From: Curtobacterium sp. TC1 | Lineage (GTDB): Bacteria; Actinomycetota; Actinomycetes; Actinomycetales; Microbacteriaceae | Assembly (NCBI RefSeq): GCF_019844075.1 | Contig: NZ_CP081964.1 | Span: 124,001 to 188,000, forward strand | Length of the DNA: 64,000 bases | Direction of reading: 5' to 3' | In this document: one piece after another, positions 9,314 through 17,174 of the stretch | How the letters are laid out: the number at the start of each line of letters is the position of its first letter | Numbering within the stretch: position 1 is the stretch's first letter | Made by a program: the position numbers and the translations under genes | Notes under the pieces: generated by a model | Told to the model about the DNA's origin: nothing | The model's database searches: none | Seen by the model: only the letters and a program-made list of their open reading frames with translations

Positions 9314-9367
9314 GCATTAGACCCTGGCAGGACATCGCTAATGGTGCAAGAGGCCATCGCGCATTAG
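9291..9367. promoter_or_regulatory. Array of four alternating CATTAG/CTAATG sites
   Basis: CTAATG at 9291 and 9338 and CATTAG at 9315 and 9362 alternate with start-to-start spacings of 24, 23 and 24 bases. They form two 30-base inverted repeats (9291-9320 and 9338-9367), 47 bases apart. The A+T-rich hexamers stand out in 70% G+C DNA and fill the divergent promoter region between the MFS gene and the CGNR regulator. They probably bind a dimeric regulator, perhaps the CGNR protein itself. Confidence 0.55.
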
Positions 9368-9373
9368 GATGAC

Positions 9374-9970
9374 GTGATGACGAAGCCGGCCGTTCGACCG
9401 TCGTACCCCGAGGTGGGTGGGCACCCGGCGTTCGACCTCGTCGACACCGTGCACTGGCGTCTGGACGAGGACCGTGCGATCGACACGCTCGCCTCGTTCG
9501 AGGACGTCGTGGCGTGGTGTGTGCAGCTGGGCGTCCTGGGACGTGACCCAGAGGGCCTCGACCGTGCTGCACATCAGGTGCCGGGTTCGGCCGAGGCTGA
9601 ACTCCAGGCGGTCATCGCGCTCCGCGAAGCGATCTACGAGGCGGTCTTCGAGTCGTCGACGCCCGCGGTGGACCTGATCGCACGCGAGCACGTCGCGGCA
9701 CTCGGTCGATCGACCCTGCACCGGGACGCAGGCGCGCCGACGTGGTCCTGGCGCGTCCCTTCCGATCTCTCGGGGCCGCGCGCGGCCATCGCCTTCGCCG
9801 CGCACGACCTCCTGACGTCGGACCTCGGCTCCGCGCGGCAGTGCGGCGACGACGCCTGTGGCTGGGTGTACCTGGACACCTCCCCGCGACACAACCGGGT
9901 CTGGTGCACCGCCGCGGGCTGCGGGAACCGCAACCGCGTCGCACGGCACCAAGCCAAGAAGAAGCACTGA
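9374..9970 (+). CDS. CGNR zinc-finger / ABATE-domain protein
   Basis: Putative transcriptional regulator, 198 residues. The N-terminal ~130 residues form an ABATE-type ligand-sensing domain (HPAFDLVDTVHWR, then ELQAVIALREAIYEA). The C-terminus is a CGNR zinc finger with C157, C162, C178 and C183 (QCGDDACGW and WCTAAGCGNRNR), followed by a basic tail that should contact DNA. The start is GTG at 9374 or ATG at 9377; both follow the last CATTAG site by only a few bases. It is divergent from an MFS exporter, so local regulation of that exporter is likely. The ligand is unknown. Confidence 0.88.
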   Translation: MMTKPAVRPSYPEVGGHPAFDLVDTVHWRLDEDRAIDTLASFEDVVAWCVQLGVLGRDPEGLDRAAHQVPGSAEAELQAVIALREAIYEAVFESSTPAVDLIAREHVAALGRSTLHRDAGAPTWSWRVPSDLSGPRAAIAFAAHDLLTSDLGSARQCGDDACGWVYLDTSPRHNRVWCTAAGCGNRNRVARHQAKKKH

Positions 9971-10021
9971 GGCGCACGCGCGGGGTCGATGCGCTCGGCC
10001 CGTGCGTCTGACATCCTGATT

Positions 10022-10037
10022 GAGTACACCCGTACTC
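10022..10037. promoter_or_regulatory. Candidate TetR operator GAGTAC-N4-GTACTC
   Basis: Perfect inverted repeat with 6-base arms and a 4-base spacer, 18 bases ahead of the membrane-protein gene at 10055. That gene is followed after 4 bases by a TetR gene. The position fits autoregulation of the two-gene unit; inference only. Confidence 0.5.
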
Positions 10038-10054
10038 GAACGGACGGATTCCCT

Positions 10055-10609
10055 GTGACCCTCATCGCCATCGTCGTCTGCGAGATCGCTTTCTGGATCG
10101 CGATCCTGGGCGGCCTGACCGCGCGGTACGTCTTCCGCCGCCCGCGACTGGGCACCGCGATGCTCGTCGCCGCGCCGGTCGTCGACGCGGTCCTGCTCGT
10201 ACTCGTCACGATCGATCTGCTGGGCGGCGGGACGGCGTCGTGGCACCACGGGCTCGCGGCGATCTACATCGGAGTCTCGGTCGCGTACGGACACCGGATG
10301 ATCGCCTGGGCGGACGTCCGGTTCATCCATCGGTTCGCGGGCGGTCCGGTCCCGGAACGACTGTCCGGACTGCGCTACACCGTCCGGTGCTGGGGTGACG
10401 TCGCGCGGACCGGGCTCGCCGTCCTGATCGCCGCGGGGATACTCGGTGGCCTCATCGCCCTCGTCGCCGACCCCGAGCGCACCGCCGAACTGCAGGGCAC
10501 GTTCGCACTGCTCGGTCTGGTCCTCGGCGTCGAGGTGCTCTGGGCGATCAGCTACACGCTCTGGCCGCGCAAGCCGTCTGCAGCGCCCGCGGGACCGGCC
10601 GTAGGCTGA
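10055..10609 (+). CDS. Uncharacterised five-helix membrane protein
   Basis: A 184-residue integral membrane protein that I do not recognise as a named family. Five hydrophobic segments are visible at about residues 2-26, 34-58, 66-86, 122-146 and 152-175, with conserved-looking polar stretches RMIAWADVRFIHRF and a short charged C-terminus. I prefer the GTG at 10055 because the longer frame would place a non-hydrophobic leader, and the operator-like palindrome, inside the gene. The TetR gene starts 4 bases after its stop, so the two form one unit. The TetR protein may control this protein in response to a membrane-active compound (inference). Confidence 0.75.
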   Translation: MTLIAIVVCEIAFWIAILGGLTARYVFRRPRLGTAMLVAAPVVDAVLLVLVTIDLLGGGTASWHHGLAAIYIGVSVAYGHRMIAWADVRFIHRFAGGPVPERLSGLRYTVRCWGDVARTGLAVLIAAGILGGLIALVADPERTAELQGTFALLGLVLGVEVLWAISYTLWPRKPSAAPAGPAVG

Positions 10610-10613
10610 GTGC

Positions 10614-11204
10614 GTGCCACGCCGTGTCGACCTCGAGGAGCGAGGCGCGCTCGTCACCGCGGCCTGCCTGCGCATCCTCGAGCGCGACGGACTGGCTGCA
10701 CTGTCGGTGCGCAACGTGGCCGACGAGGCCGGGATTGCCGCAGCCTCGCTCCGGCGGCTGTTCCCGACGCAGGACGCCCTCCGCGAGCACTGCCTGACGA
10801 TCATCGAGGAACGGGTCACTGCGCGACTGTCGGCGTTGCACTCGACCGGCCGAGCACGCTCCCTGGACATCCTGGCGCAGGTGCTCCCACTGGACGCCGA
10901 ACGCACGACGGAGATCCTCGCCCAGGTGCAGCTCGGGGTGCTCTCGCGAACCGACGAGCACCTTGCCCGCAGTGCGCGCCGCCTGAACGCCGGCGTCGGC
11001 CGGGTCTGCGCACGGGCCATCGACGTCCTGGCGGAGGCCGGTGGACTCGGCCCCGGACGCGACTCGTCCGACGAGACCGATCGGCTCCACGCCCTGGTCG
11101 ACGGACTCGCAGTCGAGCACACCTGGGAACCGGCGGCACGCACCCCCGAGCGGGTCATGGCGCTCGTCGAACTCCACCTCGACGGTCTCGGGGACCCACG
11201 TTGA
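10614..11204 (+). CDS. TetR/AcrR-family regulator
   Basis: Dimeric ligand-responsive repressor, 196 residues. The helix-turn-helix is at about residues 30-52 (LSVRNVADEAGIAAASLRRLFP), followed by the recognition-helix extension DALREHC. The rest is a helical ligand domain with no close family cue. GTG at 10614 follows the membrane gene by four bases. Its probable operator is the GAGTAC inverted repeat at 10022-10037. It is followed by a strong hairpin, which suggests the transcription unit ends here. Confidence 0.9.
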   Translation: MPRRVDLEERGALVTAACLRILERDGLAALSVRNVADEAGIAAASLRRLFPTQDALREHCLTIIEERVTARLSALHSTGRARSLDILAQVLPLDAERTTEILAQVQLGVLSRTDEHLARSARRLNAGVGRVCARAIDVLAEAGGLGPGRDSSDETDRLHALVDGLAVEHTWEPAARTPERVMALVELHLDGLGDPR

Positions 11205-11233
11205 CGCGTCGACGCGGTCGTGTCGTCGTGCGT

Positions 11234-11276
11234 GAGGGCGCCTGCTTCGAGTTCGGGTCTGGAAGCAGGCACCCTC
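11234..11276 (+). terminator. Strong hairpin, probable terminator
   Basis: A 15-base stem with one mismatch (arms 11234-11248 and 11262-11276, core GCCTGCTTC/GAAGCAGGC) and a 13-base loop lies 29 bases after the TetR stop. There is no T tract, as is common for high-G+C actinobacterial terminators. Confidence 0.55.
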
Positions 11277-11290
11277 GGTGACGACACTAC

Positions 11291-11314
11291 TATCCGGAGA
11301 GCCCTCTCCGGATA
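11291..11314. promoter_or_regulatory. 24-base perfect palindrome, candidate TetR operator
   Basis: Arms TATCCGGAGA and TCTCCGGATA, 10 bases each and perfectly inverted around GCCC. It lies 20 bases before the TetR gene at 11335, the position expected for an autoregulatory operator overlapping the promoter. Confidence 0.65.
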
Positions 11315-11334
11315 AGAACCGGTAGGTTGCTCGC

Positions 11335-11994
11335 ATGTCGGACAACCACCGCGTGCGGGCGGAACGTGTCGAGGTGCGGCGCAGCCGTGAGGCGATCCTC
11401 TCGGCGGCGGAGGCCCACTACGCGGTGAAGGACGCCGACCCGTCGATGGTGCAGCTGGCGCGGCTTGCCGGCGTGGGCATCGCCACGCTCTACCGCCGGT
11501 ACGCGAGCGTCGACGACGTCATCCGGGCGCTCCACACTCGACTCCTCGTCGAGTTCACGCGAGTCGAAGACGTGGTCGCCGCACAGTCGACTGCATGGGA
11601 TGCCGTGGTCGCCCTGATCACGGGCATCATCGACGTCCTCCAGGAGCACCCGGCCATCCCGCGTCTGAACCGGAAGATGGTCGCGTTGGACGACGACGAC
11701 CAGTTCACCTCGACGTGGAACGACAAGCTCGACACCGTGATCCGAGCGGCGCAGGTTGAGGGATCACTCCGGACCGACGTCACCGCGAACGACGTGACGT
11801 TCGCCGCCTTCCGCATCGGCAGCTACTCGAACCTCCCCCCGGACGACGCTGGTCGCATCATCGGCCGGCAGATCGGTATCGTGCTCGACGGACTGCGCGC
11901 TGATGGGGTCCGCCGACCGCTGCCCGGAGACCCCATCACCATGACCGAACTGCGCGGCATCTTCCAGCACGAGGCCGACCACCCCGTCGAGTGA
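11335..11994 (+). CDS. TetR/AcrR-family regulator
   Basis: A 219-residue TetR-type repressor. The DNA-binding domain at about residues 16-62 reads SREAILSAAEAHY, then MVQLARLAGVGIATLYRRYASVDDVI, a clear TetR helix-turn-helix with the ATLYRR recognition helix. The C-terminal ~90 residues (around TANDVTFAAFRIGSYSNLPPDDAGR) resemble SbtR-like TetR C-terminal domains. ATG at 11335. It is isolated: the upstream unit ends in a hairpin and the downstream gene is convergent. The 24-base palindrome just upstream suggests it represses itself and perhaps distant targets. Confidence 0.9.
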   Translation: MSDNHRVRAERVEVRRSREAILSAAEAHYAVKDADPSMVQLARLAGVGIATLYRRYASVDDVIRALHTRLLVEFTRVEDVVAAQSTAWDAVVALITGIIDVLQEHPAIPRLNRKMVALDDDDQFTSTWNDKLDTVIRAAQVEGSLRTDVTANDVTFAAFRIGSYSNLPPDDAGRIIGRQIGIVLDGLRADGVRRPLPGDPITMTELRGIFQHEADHPVE

Positions 11995-12023
11995 GGTCGA
12001 TCTCTCCGGGACTGGCAGGGTCG

Positions 12024-13265
12024 TCAGCGCCGCCACGCCCCGAGCCCCACCACCGCGACCAGGTTCACCGCACTCCCCACCAGGAACCCCGTCGTCCCAC
12101 CAGCGACTCCTGCAACGGGCCCGAGCACCGCCATGAGCACCGCCCCGACGACGAACCCGGCGACCGACGCCAGCGCGACCTGACGTGAGCGTCCAGCGGC
12201 GAGCAACAACGCCGCTGGCACGAGCCCGACGGTGAACACCCACACCGCGACCATCAGGTACCGCAGGTCGGCGACGGCAGCTGTGCCCTCGGTGGGGTAG
12301 ACGATCGGCAGGAACCACCCGGCGAGCAGCGCCACCAGCCCGAACACGACGGCCGAAGCAGCCGCGAACCCGACGACGAGCAGCAGCGCCCCGCGAGACC
12401 GCAGCGAGCCGCCGTCCGTCCGGTGCGCGAACGCCGGCACGAGCACCTGCCCCAACGCTTGCCCGAGCATCGACGCCGGCGTCGCCAGGGTGAAGGCAGC
12501 CGCGTAGACACCGGCGTCGTGCGCCGACGACGTCACCTGCGCCGAGATCATCGTCAACTGCAGCAACCCGTTCGAGGTCACCACCGCCAGCACGTTCCAG
12601 GCCGCGAAGCCGAGCACCCCGGCCGTCGGTTCCGACTCGCCGGAGAGCGCGTTCCCCCGCGGCCAGCACGCGATCGCGAACACCGTGTACCCGATCGCCA
12701 GCGGCAGCAGCACGACGGGCTCGAGGCGGGCGACGCACGCCACCACGAGCAACCCGAGCGCCAGCACGCTCGTCACGGAGTCCCACAGCGCGACCCGTGG
12801 TGCCCGGTCGTAGCCGAGCTGCGCACCGCGGGTGTAGCAGTAGAGGCCGTAGCCGACGACGACCGCGGCACCGCCGAGCACCATCCCGGGGCCGTTGCCC
12901 CAGGCCAGCGCGATCGGCACGGTGACCGCGGCGAGCACCACGCTCGACACCAACATCGAGACCCCGAGCAGCCGGTTCACCGCGGCGTCCGACCGCCGAC
13001 CCCGCAACGCGATCGCGAGGAACCGCGACGCAGTGTTGCCCGCGGCGTTCGGCCAGAGCAGCGCGACGAACACCGACAGGGACAGCAGGGCGGTGGTCTG
13101 CCCGAGGGTCTCGGTACCGAACACCCGACCGACGACGACGGTCACGAGCAGCTTCGCGACACCCTGCACCCCGATGCCGACCGTGGCGAGCACGGCCGAC
13201 GACGCCACAGACGACGACGGAGCCACCGGCGCAGAGGGCCCACCAGGAGAACCAGACCTGCTCAC
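12024..13265 (-). CDS. Polysaccharide flippase-like membrane protein (MOP superfamily)
   Basis: A 413-residue membrane protein with about 12 hydrophobic segments in the oligosaccharide-flippase (Wzx-like) arrangement of the MOP superfamily. The first helix pair carries GVAKLLVTVVVGRVFGTETLGQTTALL. The loop of YTRGAQLGYDRAP and the later AGVYAAAFTLATP are typical of such flippases. A lipid-linked sugar or similar substrate is likely but unproven; no glycosyltransferases lie nearby. The GTG at 13265 overlaps the stop of the MATE gene (GTGA), which indicates a coupled pair of two related transporters. Confidence 0.8.
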   Translation of the reverse strand: MSRSGSPGGPSAPVAPSSSVASSAVLATVGIGVQGVAKLLVTVVVGRVFGTETLGQTTALLSLSVFVALLWPNAAGNTASRFLAIALRGRRSDAAVNRLLGVSMLVSSVVLAAVTVPIALAWGNGPGMVLGGAAVVVGYGLYCYTRGAQLGYDRAPRVALWDSVTSVLALGLLVVACVARLEPVVLLPLAIGYTVFAIACWPRGNALSGESEPTAGVLGFAAWNVLAVVTSNGLLQLTMISAQVTSSAHDAGVYAAAFTLATPASMLGQALGQVLVPAFAHRTDGGSLRSRGALLLVVGFAAASAVVFGLVALLAGWFLPIVYPTEGTAAVADLRYLMVAVWVFTVGLVPAALLLAAGRSRQVALASVAGFVVGAVLMAVLGPVAGVAGGTTGFLVGSAVNLVAVVGLGAWRR

Positions 13266-14596
13266 CGCGCCAGCGCCTGTTCCACCCAGCCGCGCCGGTG
13301 CGCTCGCACCCCGAGCGTCACCGCCCGGACCCCGATGTACCCGAGGGCGAACGCCGCCCACAACCCCGCGAGCGTCCCACCGGCCCACCACAGCAGCGGC
13401 AGGTACACGATCAAGTTCACGCCGCCCGCGATCGCCAGGTACCGCGCATCGCCGGCCCCGATCAGTACCCCGTCGAGTACGAAGACGTACCCGGCGACGG
13501 GCATCCCGACCGCGATGAGCACCAGCACGACGGGCAGGGCGTCCCGCACCGCCTGCGAGTCCGAGAACACCGGCCCGAGCACTCCGCTCACGGCCAGGGT
13601 CAGCACCCCGAGCAGCACACCACCGGCGATCCCGAGCAGCACGAGCCGCCGCGTCACCAGGCGCACCCGCTCCGGGTCACGCCCGCCGAGTCCGTGCCCG
13701 ACGAGCGCCTGCCCGGCGATCGCCAGGGCGTCGAGCGCGAACGCCAGCGTCGAGAACACGGTCAGCCCGACCTGCGTCGTCGCCAGCCCGGTGGTCCCCA
13801 ACCCGGCAGCAGCCCCGACGGTCGCGAGCATCGCGATCCGCAGCGACGCGGTCCGCAGGAACAGCCAGGCGCCCGAGCGCAGCGCCCGAGCGACGCCCGA
13901 GGCGCCGGGTCGCAGCGGCGCGCCCGACGACCGAGCGGCCCGCACCGCGATGCGCACGTAGACGATGGCCATCGCCCACTGCACGATGACCGTACCGGCG
14001 GCGGACCCCTCGACGCCCCAACCCGCCCCGTAGATCAGCAGGGCGTTGAGCAGCCCGTTCGCGACGAACCCGACGGTCGCGACGACGAGCGGGGTCTTCG
14101 TGTCCTGCAGCCCACGGAGCAGCCCGGTCGAGGCGGTGACGACCAGGATCCCGGGCAGTCCGATCAGCGAGACCGTCAGGTACGCGGTCGCTGCCGCCGA
14201 GACCTCGTGCGACGCACCGAACAGGTCGACGAGCGGACCGGCGAGCGGCCACCCGACCAGCGCCAGCACCACCCCCAGGACGAGCGCGAGCCACATCCCG
14301 TCGATGCCCGCGTGCACGGCTCCGCGACGGTCGCCACCGCCGAGCGCGCGCGCCACGGCCGGCGTCGTCGAGTACGCCAGGAACACCAGCAGCCCGGTCA
14401 CGGTCGACAGCACGGCACTCGCGAGCCCGACGGCCGCGAGGGGCGTCGCGCCGAGGTGTCCGACGAGCGCGGTGTCGGTCAGCAGGAAGAGCGGCTCGAC
14501 CACGAGCGCGCCGAGCGCCGGCACCGCCAGGCGCACGATGTCGCGATCGACCGCGCGCCGTTCGGCAGTGACTGCGGCTGTCGTCGTTCGGGGCAC
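13262..14596 (-). CDS. MATE-family efflux transporter (DinF-like)
   Basis: Multidrug and toxin extrusion protein, 444 residues, 12 predicted helices in two homologous halves. The motif LTDTALVGHLGATPLAAVGLASAVL in helices 1-2 and the second-half LDALAIAGQALVGHGLGGRD are characteristic of the DinF branch. It should export cationic or other organic compounds using an ion gradient. The GTG at 14596 gives a family-like N-terminus (DRDIVRLAVPALGALVVEPL); an upstream extension is compositionally unlike protein. First gene of a two-gene unit with the flippase; divergent from the carbamoyltransferase at 14715. Confidence 0.9.
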   Translation of the reverse strand: MPRTTTAAVTAERRAVDRDIVRLAVPALGALVVEPLFLLTDTALVGHLGATPLAAVGLASAVLSTVTGLLVFLAYSTTPAVARALGGGDRRGAVHAGIDGMWLALVLGVVLALVGWPLAGPLVDLFGASHEVSAAATAYLTVSLIGLPGILVVTASTGLLRGLQDTKTPLVVATVGFVANGLLNALLIYGAGWGVEGSAAGTVIVQWAMAIVYVRIAVRAARSSGAPLRPGASGVARALRSGAWLFLRTASLRIAMLATVGAAAGLGTTGLATTQVGLTVFSTLAFALDALAIAGQALVGHGLGGRDPERVRLVTRRLVLLGIAGGVLLGVLTLAVSGVLGPVFSDSQAVRDALPVVLVLIAVGMPVAGYVFVLDGVLIGAGDARYLAIAGGVNLIVYLPLLWWAGGTLAGLWAAFALGYIGVRAVTLGVRAHRRGWVEQALAR

Positions 14597-14714
14597 CGGG
14601 CCATTCTGGCGGGGATGCGGCACGGGCGTCGTTCGCACACCCGGTGATGGTCGCCATCGTCGACTTGGCCGGTCCTGCTGGATGGCTCGGTGCACAGGTC
14701 CCTACGCTGCTCGG

Positions 14715-15536
14715 ATGCGTTCTCTCGTCAAGCTCGATGACTGGTCTGCATCTGACGTCGACGCGGTCTTCGACCTGGCTGACGCATTCCGTGCGGGCCG
14801 GGGGCCCGTGACGGAGGGCGCGGCGGTCATGTTCTTCCCGTCGACGAGTCTGCGCACCAGGGCCACGTTCGAGCGGGGCGCATCGCTCATGGGGCTCGAA
14901 CCGATCGTGTTCCCGGACACGACACTCGACAAGCCGGAGGCGCTGTCAGATGTCGCTCGCTACCTCGAGAACTGGGTCGACATCGTCGTGGTGCGCCACC
15001 ACGACCTCGCCGTGGTCCAGGCCTTGACTGCGGCTCACGCGTTGCCGGTCGTGAACGCGATGACGGACGACAACCATCCGTGCGAGGTGCTGTCCGACCT
15101 TCACGCCTTGCAGCAGCGGGGCGACATCACCGCGATGCGCTTCCTCTTCGTGGGCGCTGACGGCAACATCGCCAGAGCGTGGCAGGAAGCCGCTCGCGTC
15201 TTGCACCTCGACCTCATCCAGTGCTGCCCGGCCGAACTCGCAACCCCGGGGGCTGCGTGGACCGACGACCTCGAGGCAGCTGTTCGGTCTGCGGACGTGG
15301 TCCTCACCGACGGTCCCGGTGCGCATGCTGACGCGCTCGAGCAGTATCGGATCACGGCGGCGCTCCTCGACCTCGCGCCGCCGGGAGTCCGCTTCAACCC
15401 GTGCCCGCCGTTCGTGCGCGGCCGTGAGGTCAGTGTCGACGCGGTCGAACACGCCGCATTCGTCGGACACGACTTCAAGGCCGGACTCCTCCCGGTACAG
15501 CAAGCCGTCATGGCGTTCTGCCTCGGCCTCGGCTGA
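14715..15536 (+). CDS. Short, divergent ornithine/aspartate carbamoyltransferase-family protein
   Basis: Member of the carbamoyltransferase family, 273 residues against about 300-330 for standard enzymes. The carbamoyl-phosphate loop is present as S43-T-S-L-R47-T-R49 instead of S-T-R-T-R. The second phosphate motif reads H121-P-C-E124 instead of H-P-x-Q. The C-terminal HCLP-type motif has become N228-P-C230-P-P. The nucleotide-fold centre (FLFVGADGNIARAW) is intact. These changes keep the carbamoyl-phosphate arginines but alter the amino-acid side, so a different amine substrate is likely. ATG at 14715 is the only sensible start. An arginase-family gene lies convergently 15 bases downstream, which suggests urea/guanidino chemistry. 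Confidence 0.8.
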   Translation: MRSLVKLDDWSASDVDAVFDLADAFRAGRGPVTEGAAVMFFPSTSLRTRATFERGASLMGLEPIVFPDTTLDKPEALSDVARYLENWVDIVVVRHHDLAVVQALTAAHALPVVNAMTDDNHPCEVLSDLHALQQRGDITAMRFLFVGADGNIARAWQEAARVLHLDLIQCCPAELATPGAAWTDDLEAAVRSADVVLTDGPGAHADALEQYRITAALLDLAPPGVRFNPCPPFVRGREVSVDAVEHAAFVGHDFKAGLLPVQQAVMAFCLGLG

Positions 15537-15551
15537 GCAGAGGCGTTCTGA

Positions 15552-16478
15552 TCACCGATCCGCTCCAGGTCGCGGCTCCTGCAGCTCACGGCCGAGGCCG
15601 CCGAGGCTGGCCGTGAGGACCTCTGTCAGGAGTCGGGCATGTGTGCCGTCCGGGTCGAGATCCGGATCGTAGACGGTGATCGATGCGCCGACGGCACGGG
15701 GAGCGAGCGCGCGGAGCAGCTCGATCAGCTCGTGTGGCGTGCAGCCGCCCGGGTCGGGACTGTCGACGGCGGGCATCACCACTGCGTCGAGCACGTCGAC
15801 GTCGACCTGCAACCAGTAGCCCGCCGCACCCGCCGTCGTCCGCAGGGCCTTGACGACTGTGGCAGTGCCACGGGCGCGCCACTCCGAGGTCGGGACGACT
15901 GCGCCGAGCACAGAGCGGACCTCCGCGAGCTCGGCGTCGTCGTCGCGACAGCCGACGTGAGCAGTTCGTGCAGCATCGAAGTACGGGCCGGCACCGTCGA
16001 TGTCGGACAGCGCCGGCCAGTGGTGCCCGACGGCGGCGGCGAGGTCCTCCCCGGCCACGCTCGCGCACGCGTCGCTGTTGCCCGGGTTCCGGAAGTCGGT
16101 GTGGCCGTCGACGTGCACCAATCCGACGCCGTCCCGTCGTTTCATCGCGAGGCCAGCGCCGAGCAGCACGCTGCAGTCTCCGCCGATGACCAACGGTGCG
16201 GCTCCGGAAGCGAGCACCGTGTCGATGCGGTCGGCGAGCCGCCGCGCGTGGTCGATCACGGCGCGTTCGTTGCGAACGACACCGGGCGCACGGGTTGCGT
16301 CATCGTCGACGTAACGGCCGGGAACGACCACGCCGGCATCAGCAGCTCCCTGCTCCGCGAACCGGCGGTGGAGGCCGGCTTCGCGGAGCGCCTCGGGTGC
16401 TTTCGCCGTGCCGGGAACCGCGCCTGGCTCTGGTGGCCGCAGGCCGAGGTTCGTCGGGGCAGAGACGAGCGCGATCAC
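15552..16478 (-). CDS. Arginase/agmatinase/formiminoglutamase-family ureohydrolase
   Basis: Manganese hydrolase family that cleaves guanidino compounds to urea or formamide, 308 residues, full length. Metal-binding motifs are visible in order: GGDCS, HVDGHTDF (D-x-H-x-D), and DVDVLDAVVMPAVDSPDPGG (D-x-D with the arginase-like loop). Most bacterial members have GGDHS; here Cys replaces His, which would remove one Mn ligand unless compensated. Whether the substrate is arginine, agmatine or another guanidine is open. GTG at 16478. It runs tail to tail with the odd carbamoyltransferase. The response-regulator gene lies 39 bases upstream on the same strand. Confidence 0.85.
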   Translation of the reverse strand: MIALVSAPTNLGLRPPEPGAVPGTAKAPEALREAGLHRRFAEQGAADAGVVVPGRYVDDDATRAPGVVRNERAVIDHARRLADRIDTVLASGAAPLVIGGDCSVLLGAGLAMKRRDGVGLVHVDGHTDFRNPGNSDACASVAGEDLAAAVGHHWPALSDIDGAGPYFDAARTAHVGCRDDDAELAEVRSVLGAVVPTSEWRARGTATVVKALRTTAGAAGYWLQVDVDVLDAVVMPAVDSPDPGGCTPHELIELLRALAPRAVGASITVYDPDLDPDGTHARLLTEVLTASLGGLGRELQEPRPGADR

Positions 16479-16517
16479 CCGACTGAGTGTGTCAGACCGT
16501 GCCCGCCTCGCTGTCGG

Positions 16518-17174
16518 TCAGGTGAGGTGGTTTTCGTGGGCGTAGATCGCTGCGGCGATGCGGTTGCGGAGGCCGAGCTTGGTGAGGACTCCGGCGACGT
16601 GGGTCTTGACGGTGACTTCGCCGATGCCGAGCGCTGCGGCGATCTCGGCGTTCGACTGGCCCTTCGCGACGAGGAGGAGCACCTCGTTCTCCCGCTGGGT
16701 GAGGTTCGGGAGTGCGCGCCCGTCCGGTGCCTGCAGCGGCCCGGTGGGGAGTTGCGATGCGAAGCGGTCGAGCAGGAGCCGCGTGATGCGGGGCGCGGTC
16801 ACGGCATGGCCGGCAGCGACGGCGCGGACGCCCGCGAGGAGCTCGGCGACCGGCGCGTCCTTCAACAGGAATCCGCTGGCACCGGCACGGAGCGCCCGGT
16901 AGGCGTACTCGTCGAGGTCGAAGGTGGTCAGGATCAGGATCTTCGCGTCGGGGTCGTCGGCGAGGAGTCGTCCGGTGGCTTCGAGACCGTCCATGCCGGG
17001 CATCCGGATGTCGAGGAGGACCACGTCCGGGCGAAGTGCGTTCGCCTGACGGATGGCGCTCCGACCGTCCGGGGCCTCGCCGACGACCGTGATGTCCTCT
17101 GTGTCGTCGAGGATGAGCCGGAATCCCATCCGGATGAGGGCCTGGTCGTCGACGAGGAGCACGCGGATGGTCAT
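16518..17174 (-). CDS. NarL/FixJ-family response regulator
   Basis: Two-component transcriptional regulator, 218 residues. The receiver domain (residues 1-120) has acidic pocket D9-D10, phospho-acceptor D55 (DVVLLDIRMPG), and the conserved Lys in FLLKDA. The LuxR-type helix-turn-helix at about 150-212 reads LTQRENEVLLLVAKGQSNAEIAAALGIGEVTVKTHV. The ATG at 17174 overlaps the histidine-kinase stop (ATGA), so kinase and regulator are made together. The preceding membrane protein is part of the same unit and may be a target or sensor partner. Confidence 0.95.
   Translation of the reverse strand: MTIRVLLVDDQALIRMGFRLILDDTEDITVVGEAPDGRSAIRQANALRPDVVLLDIRMPGMDGLEATGRLLADDPDAKILILTTFDLDEYAYRALRAGASGFLLKDAPVAELLAGVRAVAAGHAVTAPRITRLLLDRFASQLPTGPLQAPDGRALPNLTQRENEVLLLVAKGQSNAEIAAALGIGEVTVKTHVAGVLTKLGLRNRIAAAIYAHENHLT

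Noticed and set aside
14645..14658. GATGG-TCG-CCATC inverted repeat before the carbamoyltransferase
   Set aside because: The arms are only five bases and such pairs are frequent by chance in this G+C-rich DNA; not distinctive enough to call an operator.
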